Positions 1-5,777 of a DNA stretch of 7,034 nt are shown piece by piece. The translations under genes were made by a program, and so were the position numbers. Position 1 is the stretch's first letter; each line of letters starts with the position of its first letter. The DNA lies in assembly GCA_021786215.1 (NCBI GenBank), contig JAJYNT010000139.1, positions 1 through 7,034 of the forward strand, read 5' to 3'. The DNA is from Chloroflexota bacterium (GTDB lineage: Bacteria > Chloroflexota > UBA6077). The notes beneath the pieces were generated by a model. The model was not told where the DNA came from, made no database searches, and saw only the letters and a list, made by a program, of their open reading frames with translations.

Positions 1-79
1 TGGGACGGTTGGTCTCGCTCGTGAGCTACGGGCGGGCCGGTAATCGGAGCTGAGGCTTGAGTCCCTTCACGCGGCGTGG

Positions 80-1135
80 CTAAGGGCGGTCGGGAATACT
101 GTTGCCCGATGGCCACTGGTGGGAGTTGAAAGCCCAGTTCAGCAAGAGGGTGCCATCCGCGACCGCGCCGTTGGTGGACCTCATGAAGGCCACGTAGACC
201 CTGTGCCCGTTGTCCACCGCGGTCCCGACGAGACACCTGCCTCCCCTCGGGGTATCCCCGGTCTTCACGCCGTCCGCGCCCGCGTACGCCGTGATAAGGT
301 CGTTGACGTTGCGTATCGTCGAAGATTGGCCGTTCGGACCGTGTAGTTGGTAGCTCCTGGACGCGACTATCTCCCGAAACAGGGCGTACTGCATGGCGTA
401 CCGGGCCAGAGCGACCATGTCGGCCGGGCAGGAATAGTGGTCATCCGCGTCGAACCCGTCTGCATTGGCGAAGTGAGTGCCCCCCAGTCCCAGCCAGACG
501 GCCTTCTCGTTCATCTTCTTCACGAAGGCCTCGTCGCTGCCGGCCAGGTGGCGGCCGATGGCCACCGCCGCATCGTTGCCGGAGAGCAGCAGCATTCCAT
601 ACAACAGGTCCCTGAAGGAGACGTCGCTGTTCATGGTGAGGCCCATCACGTTGCTGCCGGCGAAGGCCCCCGCGTCCACGGTGACCCTGACCTGATCGGA
701 GAATCCGCCGTGCTCGATGGCGAGGACCGCCGTCATGATCTTGGTGAGGCTGGCCGGCGCTATCGGTTCGTACGCGTTGCGTTGGAAGAGAACCGCTCCG
801 GAGTTCCCATCCACCACGATGAAGTGGTTGGTGGATGGTTCGGGGTCGGCGGTTTTCGGCTTCCGGACGGGAGGCGCTCCTCGATTCACAACGAGCGGCA
901 TGATGGGGCTGCGAGGTTGAAGGATGTCCGGCAGCGTGGGCTGCAGCGGTTCTGCGAGTGGAGCCTTGGGAAGGGGTGTGGCAGGGACTTCAATAGGACC
1001 GGTGGACGGCCAGATACCGAGCGCCGCCACGATCGCGGCTACTCCCGCGATAGCTGTGACCAACCACCACCAACGGTGGCGTTTCTTGTCTTGACCCTTT
1101 TGGCTGCCGGTAGATTCCGAATTCTCGTCTGACAT
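80..1135 (-). CDS. dacF: D-alanyl-D-alanine carboxypeptidase, peptidase S11 family, membrane-anchored
   Basis: A 351-residue serine peptidase of the low-molecular-weight penicillin-binding protein type (DacA/DacF family). It removes the terminal D-Ala from peptidoglycan pentapeptides outside the cytoplasmic membrane. All three family motifs are visible: SLTK at residues 129-132 (nucleophile Ser129, Lys132), SGN at 185-187 and KTG at 291-293. The usual block before a His-Tyr-Ser is present near 222-235. The KTG is followed by Asp (KTGDT), where an aromatic residue is more usual. The N-terminus is a short charged tail, one membrane helix (about 22-44, after RHRWWW) and a Pro-rich linker (about 46-100), so it is probably a type II membrane protein, not a secreted one. 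The start is uncertain. The ATG used here has no clear SD, and an in-frame ATG at 1243 would add 36 residues but abuts an AGGAGG with no spacer. It is divergent from the SnoaL-like gene. The symbol is a family-level assignment. Confidence 0.9.
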   Translation of the reverse strand: MSDENSESTGSQKGQDKKRHRWWWLVTAIAGVAAIVAALGIWPSTGPIEVPATPLPKAPLAEPLQPTLPDILQPRSPIMPLVVNRGAPPVRKPKTADPEPSTNHFIVVDGNSGAVLFQRNAYEPIAPASLTKIMTAVLAIEHGGFSDQVRVTVDAGAFAGSNVMGLTMNSDVSFRDLLYGMLLLSGNDAAVAIGRHLAGSDEAFVKKMNEKAVWLGLGGTHFANADGFDADDHYSCPADMVALARYAMQYALFREIVASRSYQLHGPNGQSSTIRNVNDLITAYAGADGVKTGDTPRGGRCLVGTAVDNGHRVYVAFMRSTNGAVADGTLLLNWAFNSHQWPSGNSIPDRP

Positions 1136-1378
1136 TGGTGGTGTGGCGCCGGTCGCTGGTTCGGCAAATCCCGGCGCAGGCAGGGCTTCAACTGTGGAAC
1201 GGCCCGCGCAACAAGCGTGCCACTCTGTTGCTCCACGGGCCATCCTCCTATCCCACGCATCAGCTACCCGGCGGTTAGGCGCAGAACGTGCGCGACACGG
1301 AGTGCAACCGGCGAAATGTTGGATTCTGGGCCGCGCAGTTGGATGCGAGGTCCTGTGCGCGGGAGAAAGGAACGGGTG

Positions 1379-1837
1379 ATGAAACGGACGGATATCGTGA
1401 AGGCATTTGTGAAGGCTCTGGAGTCTCACGACTTGGAGAAGGTCGCCAGTTATCTCTCCGACGATTTCACATTCACCGGGCTGACCTCGCTTCCGATCGG
1501 TCGTGAGGGGTTTCTGGACCTTCAGCGGGGCATCCTGTCGGCTTTTCGAGACTGGTCTTACAACCTGAGCGACGTTGTTGAGGAGGGTGGGATGGTGAGG
1601 GCGACTGCCCGCATTACCGGGACCCACACCGGAGACCTGGTGGTGCCGGTACCTGATCTGCCCGTGGTCCCGGCTACCGGCAGGCGCTTCTCGTTGCCCG
1701 CTGAGACCCACCTGTACTCGGTGAGGGGCAGCAAGATAGCCACCCTCAGGATACTGGTGGTGCCTGGAGGCGGTTTCCAGGGCCTGTACAGGCGGTTGGG
1801 AGCCAGGCTACCGGAACCATCTTTGATCAACGGATGA
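1379..1837 (+). CDS. SnoaL/NTF2-like domain protein
   Basis: A 152-residue soluble protein with the pattern of the SnoaL-like/NTF2-like fold. An N-terminal amphipathic helix (about 4-26: IVKAFVKALESHDLEKVASY) runs into SDDFTFTG. A second helix follows (about 43-57, FLDLQRGILSAF), then alternating beta strands with ARITGTHTGDL (77-87), a TGRRFSLP turn (100-107) and ETHLYSVRGSKIATLRIL (109-126). Members of this fold include polyketide cyclases, isomerases and many proteins of unknown role. I see no residues that fix a substrate, so no reaction is assigned. The start is supported by GAGAAAGGA (1363-1371), seven bases upstream. The frame is open further 5' to 1217, but that part has no better start and would run into the divergent promoter region. 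The 243 bases between this gene and the carboxypeptidase must hold both promoters; I could not pick out convincing boxes there. Confidence 0.82.
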   Translation: MKRTDIVKAFVKALESHDLEKVASYLSDDFTFTGLTSLPIGREGFLDLQRGILSAFRDWSYNLSDVVEEGGMVRATARITGTHTGDLVVPVPDLPVVPATGRRFSLPAETHLYSVRGSKIATLRILVVPGGGFQGLYRRLGARLPEPSLING

Positions 1838-1900
1838 ACCGTGCAGCAGCTTGTGATGGCACGATTGCCATAGTGAGGCTCGAGCGAAAGGGGAATGCAG

Positions 1901-2083
1901 ATGGCAGTACAAGAGAGACGGCCTGCCTACAAGCGGGGCTGGAAGACCGGGTTCAGCAACCGTCGCTCCATGAACGCCCGGGCTGAAGAGCGGCGACTGG
2001 CCCGGCCAAGGCGAGATGCCTACGGGCAGGTCATAAAGGACAGCCGTTTCGGGGGCGTGGGAATGCCGGGAGTGAGCCGGTAA
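1901..2083 (+). CDS. Small arginine-rich hypothetical protein
   Basis: A 60-residue protein that I do not recognise. It has 13 Arg and 3 Lys against 5 acidic residues, no Cys and no membrane segment. The basic residues cluster in the first two thirds (ERRPAYKRGWK, SNRRSMNARAEERRLARPRR); the tail is Gly-rich. This composition suits a nucleic-acid- or ribosome-binding protein, which is inference only. Evidence that it is real: AAAGGGGA at 1887-1894 lies six bases before this ATG, which is why it is preferred over the in-frame ATG at 1895, and third codon positions are strongly G/C as in neighbouring genes. It follows the SnoaL-like gene by 63 bases on the same strand. A small dyad (ATGGCA-CGAT-TGCCAT, 1856-1871) lies between them. 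It is followed by a structured intergenic stretch. Confidence 0.55.
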   Translation: MAVQERRPAYKRGWKTGFSNRRSMNARAEERRLARPRRDAYGQVIKDSRFGGVGMPGVSR

Positions 2084-2161
2084 GCAACTTTCCCTGGATC
2101 GGGTTCACTTCGGCCACGGGGAAAGGTGGACATCGATAAGGGAAAACTGCTTAGGTGGTAT

Positions 2162-2207
2162 CTACGGCGGGCCGAAGGGGGCGGTCCGCCGTAGGGGCAG
2201 CTTTCTT
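2162..2207 (+). terminator. Strong GC-rich hairpin, possible intrinsic terminator
   Basis: The arms CTACGGCGGGCCG (2162-2174) and CGGTCCGCCGTAG (2182-2194) pair over 13 bp with one G-U, closing a 7-base loop AAGGGGG. On the plus strand a short pyrimidine run CTTTCTT (2201-2207) follows, but it is interrupted and begins six bases after the stem, so the hairpin is better supported than termination. The position fits: it lies between the small Arg-rich gene and the promoter of cvpA. A weaker dyad (CTTTCCC 2088-2094 with GGGAAAG 2119-2125) lies upstream in the same gap. Confidence 0.5.
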
Positions 2208-2219
2208 ACCGGCAAGCAC

Positions 2220-2248
2220 TTTCCAGAGAGGGGAGAACATGCTATAAG
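2220..2248 (+). promoter_or_regulatory. Sigma70-type promoter upstream of cvpA
   Basis: A -10 box TATAAG (2243-2248, five of six consensus) lies 17 bases after TTTCCA (2220-2225, four of six for -35). Transcription would start near 2255. This gives a leader of about 29 bases that contains the AAGGGTGA ribosome binding site of cvpA. It sits just downstream of the 2162-2194 hairpin, which fits a new transcription unit beginning here. Confidence 0.5.
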
Positions 2249-2283
2249 AGTCATGGTGACCGACAAAGTGCAAGGGTGAGAGA

Positions 2284-2808
2284 ATGAGTCCGACCTGGTT
2301 GGACGTGGCGATACTGGTTGTGATCGGCGCTGGGGCCTTCCGAGGTTTTCAGCGCGGGCTGGTCCGCGAAGGGATGGCATTCGGTGGACTGGCCATTGGG
2401 CTTGTCCTGGCCACCGAGTGGAATTCCAGGGTGGCGGAGTTGCTGCGCCCTTTCGTTGGGGGCGGGGCGTTTGTGAACGCCTTGGCGTACCTGCTGGTGG
2501 TTCTCGTTGTTCTGGCTATTGCGACCCTGCTGACCGTCCTGATCCAGCGTTTGATGCGGCTGTTTCTGGTGGGGTGGTTGGATAGGCTAGGTGGAGCAGC
2601 GTTTGGAGCGGGACAGGGCGCCATCGTCGCTGCATTGCTCTTGGTGCTGATGGTACGCTTCCCGATCATGGGCCTGGACAAGGCTGTCAAGGGTTCCGAG
2701 ACTGCTGTCTTTCTACTGGAGACGGTCCCGGCCGTGCTCTCGTATCTACCCTCTGAGTTTGCTTCAGTGGAAGATTTCTTCAACTCCGGCACGCTTCCCC
2801 TAAAATGA
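2284..2808 (+). CDS. cvpA: CvpA family membrane protein
   Basis: A 174-residue integral membrane protein of the CvpA (colicin V production) family, close to the usual family length. Four hydrophobic segments are visible at about 6-22, 31-45, 63-88 and 103-126. It opens with the typical WLDVAILVVIGAGAFRGFQRG pattern (short polar start, first helix, then Arg/Gly-rich turn). It carries the family signature LDRLGGAAFGAGQG at 99-112, a D-R-x-G-G-x-x-x-G-x-x-x-G arrangement. The C-terminal 45 residues are soluble. The family is widespread and linked to envelope homeostasis and bile or stress resistance in some bacteria, but its biochemical function is not established. The start is supported by AAGGGTGA six bases upstream and by a promoter at 2220-2248. 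The HEAT-repeat gene follows on the same strand after 113 bases with no terminator seen, so the two may be cotranscribed. Confidence 0.9.
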   Translation: MSPTWLDVAILVVIGAGAFRGFQRGLVREGMAFGGLAIGLVLATEWNSRVAELLRPFVGGGAFVNALAYLLVVLVVLAIATLLTVLIQRLMRLFLVGWLDRLGGAAFGAGQGAIVAALLLVLMVRFPIMGLDKAVKGSETAVFLLETVPAVLSYLPSEFASVEDFFNSGTLPLK

Positions 2809-2921
2809 TCCGAGATTCGGGTAGCAATTCGGAGTGTGAGGCGGAGCCGGGCCTTCGGACGTGGATGGCTCGGGCGAAGGGCTAGAGGTCAAAGGGACAG
2901 TCTCCCGGAAAGGTGGGCCAG

Positions 2922-4172
2922 ATGGACGAAGATGTCGAAGAAGATGTCGCGAAGATAGAAGAGACGCTGCGCACCGCGGCAACAGCCGGAGAGGGTTTCG
3001 ATGCCATCGGCCTGGTCCACGGTCTGGGGCTCCTGCCGGAACCAGACGCGCGTGCAGCGCTTGAGAAGCTGGCAAATGAGAATGGGGCGGCCGCTGTGCC
3101 CGTGCTGCAGAGGCTGGCTTCAGTCGACGGTGGTGCGGTGTCCGCTATGGCCGCTCAGGCGCTAGGGACCATTAGGGACGACAGAGCTGCTTCGGCCCTG
3201 GCGGCTCTTGCCTCCGAGGGTGTCAGCGGTGAGGTGCGTAAGGTCGCAAGGCGGAGCCTTCATCGGCTGGCTAGCCAAGGCATCGCGCCATCGGCTCCCA
3301 CGGCTGGTGAAGAGGAAAGGAGGAAGGCAGTCTTACCGAAGGCGACCAGCATCGCCAGCCCTGTTGACGGTGCCGGGAACCGGGCAGTGTGGTTTGGCTT
3401 TCCCCGAGGTGGCGAGGTAGATATGCTGGGGCTGCTGCTCAGCGACGAGAAGGGAATCCTGGATCTCGCCGAGTCGGACATGAGCAGGTCCCGTTTCGAC
3501 AGCGAAGTGTCCAAGTTGCTTCATGACAAAGAGCTACCATGGGTCGAGATGCCGCTGGATTACTGCCGCCATCTGGTCGAAGAGGCACACCGACTGAATG
3601 CTGCCACCGGTACCCCTCTTCCTCGGGAGTACCTGGCCTGGAGGGATCGCATCGGCAAGCCGGAGAGGGAATACCCACAGCCGCTGGCATACACGGTCAT
3701 CGACGCTGCGATGGTCCGTTGGGATCCCAGGTATCTGGACAGGTCGGGCGACCTGTTCGATCTGGAGATGTTCCGACTGTGGGTTCTGGGACCGGAGGAG
3801 CTAGAGGAGTTCGTACGTGAGTGGGTGGTTGCTGAGCAAAGTGGCCTTATTCTAGCCGGCGTGAGCCTGGAAGCCAGAAAGCGCATGGTGGTGGACAAGG
3901 CGATCCAGAAGCTGTTCTACCCGCGTCGGCGCTCCCTGTTCAAGCGGAGACTGGATGAGATGGCTTACATCCTGTGGAAGCTGCAGTGGATCGACAGAGC
4001 TAGAATGGCGTTGGCCGCGGCCCTTGCGCTGGAACCTCCGGACCGTTCACTGCTGGACCATCCGTTCATTCGTAGACTGGTTGAGTGGAGCCTCGACGTG
4101 GTGATGGCCTCGATCGAGGCCGAGCGCGCAAGAAGTATCAGGCCGGGGGTGCAGTTACACCTTCCCTACTGA
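2922..4172 (+). CDS. HEAT-repeat protein with uncharacterised C-terminal domain
   Basis: A 416-residue soluble protein. The N-terminus is acidic, with a short repeat (EDVEEDV; the DNA GAAGATGTCG occurs at 2928-2937 and 2940-2949). About residues 25-120 are Ala/Leu-rich paired helices of the HEAT or PBS-lyase-repeat type, clearest in SAMAAQALGTIRDDRAASAL and VRKVARRSLHRLAS. A polar linker (about 121-150) leads to a roughly 260-residue mixed domain that I do not recognise. It is rich in Trp, Arg and acidic residues, with no metal-binding or nucleotide-binding motif I can see. HEAT repeats bind proteins or act as scaffolds, so a binding role is inferred, but no partner is evident. GGAAAGGTG (2907-2915) lies six bases before this ATG; a GTG at 2913 would add three residues but falls inside that site. 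It converges on the winged-helix gene with 104 bases between stops. Confidence 0.82.
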   Translation: MDEDVEEDVAKIEETLRTAATAGEGFDAIGLVHGLGLLPEPDARAALEKLANENGAAAVPVLQRLASVDGGAVSAMAAQALGTIRDDRAASALAALASEGVSGEVRKVARRSLHRLASQGIAPSAPTAGEEERRKAVLPKATSIASPVDGAGNRAVWFGFPRGGEVDMLGLLLSDEKGILDLAESDMSRSRFDSEVSKLLHDKELPWVEMPLDYCRHLVEEAHRLNAATGTPLPREYLAWRDRIGKPEREYPQPLAYTVIDAAMVRWDPRYLDRSGDLFDLEMFRLWVLGPEELEEFVREWVVAEQSGLILAGVSLEARKRMVVDKAIQKLFYPRRRSLFKRRLDEMAYILWKLQWIDRARMALAAALALEPPDRSLLDHPFIRRLVEWSLDVVMASIEAERARSIRPGVQLHLPY

Positions 4173-4276
4173 CCTGGGACAAAGCCACCGGGTCGAGGTC
4201 CGTCTCAAACGTGGTTGGCACGCGGGTGATCAAGGACGGGATGATTCAACGATCGCGTGCACAGGAAAGGGACCGG

Positions 4277-4711
4277 CTAGAAGTCCCGGGACTTGTACTT
4301 GGCCAGGCTCGCCTTTGTGATGTGGTAGTTGAGCAGCAAACGGAAGCGGTTGTTGACTCTCACGGATTCCGCTATCCGAAACAGGACGGACCTCTGGCCT
4401 TCGTCGGCGCTCAGGGTGTAGGCCGACTCGTCGGATCCCTGGCCGTTGCTGATGATGCCGGTTCGTGCCAGACTCTTCAGCGCTTCGCCGGTCTGTCGTT
4501 GATCCTTGTTCAACCGGCGCGCAAATCCCCTCGCTGTCTCCGCTACCGTCGGATTCTCGGCGAAGTACTTGAGCATCTCCCACTTGGTGTAGGAAGTCAG
4601 ATACTTCTGAATGAACCCCAGGGTTTCCGCATCGATGCCTTTGTTGACGGAGTTGTCCTCGCTTCGGGTCGAGCCGGCCTCCTTTCGATAGGCGCTGCGG
4701 CGTGAAATCAC
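4277..4711 (-). CDS. Winged-helix transcriptional regulator-like protein
   Basis: A 144-residue protein whose centre reads as a winged-helix DNA-binding domain. A first helix (about 30-51, ending KWEMLKYFAENP) is followed by VAETARGFARRL (56-67), a likely recognition helix QRQTGEALKSLARTGII (71-87) and a wing with SNGQGSDESAYTLS (88-101). The remainder (about 103-144) is a helical, basic tail that could serve dimerisation. The first 25 residues are polar and probably disordered. The fold resembles ArsR/MarR-type regulators, but no Cys or metal ligands are present and no effector can be named. It starts with GTG, backed by a very good site: AGGAG within GAGGAGAGG ends six bases upstream. No target gene is adjacent: the gene downstream is convergent, and upstream is a 483-base gap before the GAF gene on the same strand. 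It may regulate itself or the GAF gene. Confidence 0.75.
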   Translation of the reverse strand: MISRRSAYRKEAGSTRSEDNSVNKGIDAETLGFIQKYLTSYTKWEMLKYFAENPTVAETARGFARRLNKDQRQTGEALKSLARTGIISNGQGSDESAYTLSADEGQRSVLFRIAESVRVNNRFRLLLNYHITKASLAKYKSRDF

Positions 4712-4731
4712 TTTCCTCTCCTCGTCTCTGG

Positions 4732-4737
4732 ATTATC
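4732..4737 (-). promoter_or_regulatory. Possible -10 box of the winged-helix gene
   Basis: On the minus strand GATAAT (five of six for TATAAT) ends 20 bases before the GTG start. A start site near 4725 would give a 14-base leader that still contains the GAGGAGAGG ribosome binding site. No good -35 box is seen at the right distance (the best is TTCTGA, three of six, with an 18-base spacer), so the call rests on the -10 box and spacing alone. Confidence 0.35.
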
Positions 4738-4943
4738 GCGTCATTGGTCAGGATCTCAGAACTGGTTCTCGCCAGATGGGGCAACGCTTGCCGGCTGAGT
4801 TGGAGGGAGACCCGGGAACTGCGATACGTGCCGACCCGCGTCCATTCTACAGTGCAATTGTCGGACCAGGCCGGAGCGTCGTTGCACCGTGGAAGGACCC
4901 CGCGAGATGGCGAAGCGCCGAGATCGCCTCACCCATGCATAGC

Positions 4944-4972
4944 AAGAAAGGACGAGGCACCCTGTTGCCTCG
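4944..4972 (-). terminator. Candidate intrinsic terminator, minus strand
   Basis: Read on the minus strand, CGAGGCA-ACAGGG-TGCCTCG forms a 7-bp GC-rich stem with a 6-base loop (4972 to 4953). It is followed by TCCTTTCTT, an interrupted T-rich run. It lies about 220 bases downstream of the GAF gene stop and upstream of the winged-helix gene's own promoter, so it could end the GAF transcript. The T run is poor and the distance long, hence low confidence. Confidence 0.35.
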
Positions 4973-5063
4973 CCGACGATTCCCGAGATGGATCGCAGGA
5001 ACAATGCGGAAAATGGCCGGAGACCATGGGAGCGATCCGTGACCACAGGGTCTTGCATGGAAA

Positions 5064-5079
5064 GGCCGAACCTTCGGCC
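5064..5079. repeat. Palindrome A of a CCGAA-NN-TTCGG pair
   Basis: GGCCGAA-CC-TTCGGCC is a perfect 7-bp dyad with a 2-base centre. It shares the core CCGAA-NN-TTCGG with a second palindrome 113 bases to the right (5177-5192). On the minus strand it is followed by TTTCC, so a weak terminator is an alternative reading. Confidence 0.6.
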
Positions 5080-5176
5080 CCGTGGCTGGCTCGACCACCC
5101 AACGCGTGCGGTCCACGCAACGTATCGGCCACTTTCGTAATTGTACCAGGTTGGAGCGTCCTTGTACAGCTGTGTT

Positions 5177-5192
5177 GTCCGAAGATTCGGAC
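5177..5192. repeat. Palindrome B of a CCGAA-NN-TTCGG pair
   Basis: GTCCGAA-GA-TTCGGAC is a perfect 7-bp dyad that begins two bases after the stop codon of the GAF gene on the minus strand. It differs from palindrome A by one paired change (G-C to T-A at the second arm position) that keeps the symmetry. This points to selection on a hairpin or on a symmetric protein-binding site. No T run follows on the minus strand; TTT follows on the plus strand. Confidence 0.6.
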
Positions 5193-5194
5193 TT

Positions 5195-5695
5195 TCAGGG
5201 GTGGTGGCGGCGTTCTCTAGTGTGGAACATCGATGCCACGAGTGCTGCAACGGCCTCCAGAAATGAACGATCGTTGCGAGCCGGCTTGCGTGATCCTTTC
5301 CCATCGACATCGATCTCTCCGTAGACGATCCCTTCCTCCTGTATGGGGACGATAATCTCCCAGTGACTGGTGGATGTGCAGGCGAGTCCTCTGGGATCCA
5401 GCCGCAGATCGAGCAAGGCCACCGTCTCCGCCCTCATCGCGGCCAGCCCGTGCGGCCCCATTCCGGAGGCGACGGAGGGCGGGTGAGGCGGTCGATCGTG
5501 GCCTGAACGTGCCACCATTTCCAAGGTTCCGTTTCTGAGCAGGTAAAACCCTACCCAGCCGAATTGGCGTTCCCTGGCCGTGAGCAGCTCTCCCAACTTT
5601 GCTAGGGCTTGCTCCACCGTCGGCGCTGCCTCGACCAGCGCTGTTGCCTCCTCGAGGAGTTCCAGTTGCGCCGAACTCCAGTTCTCTTGCTGCAT
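5195..5695 (-). CDS. GAF-domain protein, related to free methionine-(R)-sulfoxide reductase
   Basis: A 166-residue protein made almost entirely of one GAF domain. A leading helix (about 8-42) is followed by FGWVGFYLL (45-53), a loop, and the strand region ACTSTSHWEIIVPI (105-118) and IVYGEIDVDG (123-132). The last two blocks match the fRMsr subgroup, which reduces free methionine-R-sulfoxide. Cys106 is at the catalytic-Cys position, and Glu113, Asp129 and Asp131 lie 7, 23 and 25 residues later, as the substrate-binding acids do in fRMsr. However, the two other family cysteines (normally 34 and 24 residues before the catalytic one) are Pro and His here, so the usual disulfide recycling cannot work in the same way. 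It may be a one-Cys reductase or a GAF ligand sensor. GGAGGG five bases upstream supports the ATG. It is divergent from thiL with 82 bases between starts. Confidence 0.82.
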   Translation of the reverse strand: MQQENWSSAQLELLEEATALVEAAPTVEQALAKLGELLTARERQFGWVGFYLLRNGTLEMVARSGHDRPPHPPSVASGMGPHGLAAMRAETVALLDLRLDPRGLACTSTSHWEIIVPIQEEGIVYGEIDVDGKGSRKPARNDRSFLEAVAALVASMFHTRERRHHP

Positions 5696-5740
5696 GTTGC
5701 CCTCCGCGTATTGCTGTCCCGGCCACCTCAATCCGTGGTA

Positions 5741-5770
5741 TGGACGCGCAATCTGTGCGCCAGCTATAAT
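5741..5770 (+). promoter_or_regulatory. Promoter of thiL giving a leaderless mRNA
   Basis: A perfect TATAAT (5765-5770) is preceded by TGGACG (5741-5746, four of six for -35) with an 18-base spacer. The thiL ATG begins at 5778, after only seven bases. Transcription would therefore start at or within a base or two of the A of the start codon. No SD sequence precedes the ATG (the bases are TCCGCCC), which agrees with a leaderless transcript. Confidence 0.7.
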
Positions 5771-5777
5771 TCCGCCC

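Larger units (their letters stand above)
4712..5194. other. Non-coding gap with several hairpins
   Basis: This is 483 bases between the winged-helix gene and the end of the GAF gene. Long frames are open on both strands, but none gives a protein with recognisable domains, sensible composition or a ribosome binding site, so I read it as non-coding. It holds the likely promoter of the winged-helix gene at its left end. It also holds four compact inverted repeats: 4953-4972, 5064-5079, 5104-5118 (GCGTG-CGGTC-CACGC) and 5177-5192. No tRNA T-loop signature (GGTTCRANNCC) was found. The stretch could be a long 3' region of the GAF transcript, a regulatory region, an unannotated small RNA, or the remains of a decayed gene. 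I cannot choose between these. Confidence 0.5.

Noticed and set aside
1..79. Possible C-terminus of a plus-strand gene (frames ending with stops at 41-43 or 51-53)
   Set aside because: Only 13-16 residues are visible in either frame, with nothing recognisable, so neither can be supported. No minus-strand gene starts here either.
1136..1711. Upstream extension of the carboxypeptidase frame to a 543-residue protein
   Set aside because: It runs antisense through the SnoaL-like gene, shows no domain, and the family match begins only after the membrane helix of the 351-residue version.
2084..2283. A riboswitch in the leader of cvpA
   Set aside because: The structured part lies upstream of the likely promoter and start site, and I could not match it to any riboswitch consensus I know.
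2349..2792. Open frame antisense to cvpA
   Set aside because: It is the shadow of a strongly supported membrane protein gene; its Ser/Thr/Arg-rich product has no recognisable features.
4218..4260. Inverted repeat GCACGCG/CGCGTGC between the two convergent genes as a terminator
   Set aside because: The 7-bp arms are 29 bases apart with no T run on either strand; likely chance in GC-rich DNA.
4416..4436. Palindrome CCGAC-TC-GTCGG as a third copy of the gap motif
   Set aside because: The core differs (GAC/GTC instead of GAA/TTC) and it lies inside the coding sequence of the winged-helix gene.
4702..5324. Several long open frames on both strands across the gap
   Set aside because: Composition is rich in Arg, Ser, Pro and Cys without domains, none has a ribosome binding site, and they overlap each other in GC-rich DNA where stops are rare.
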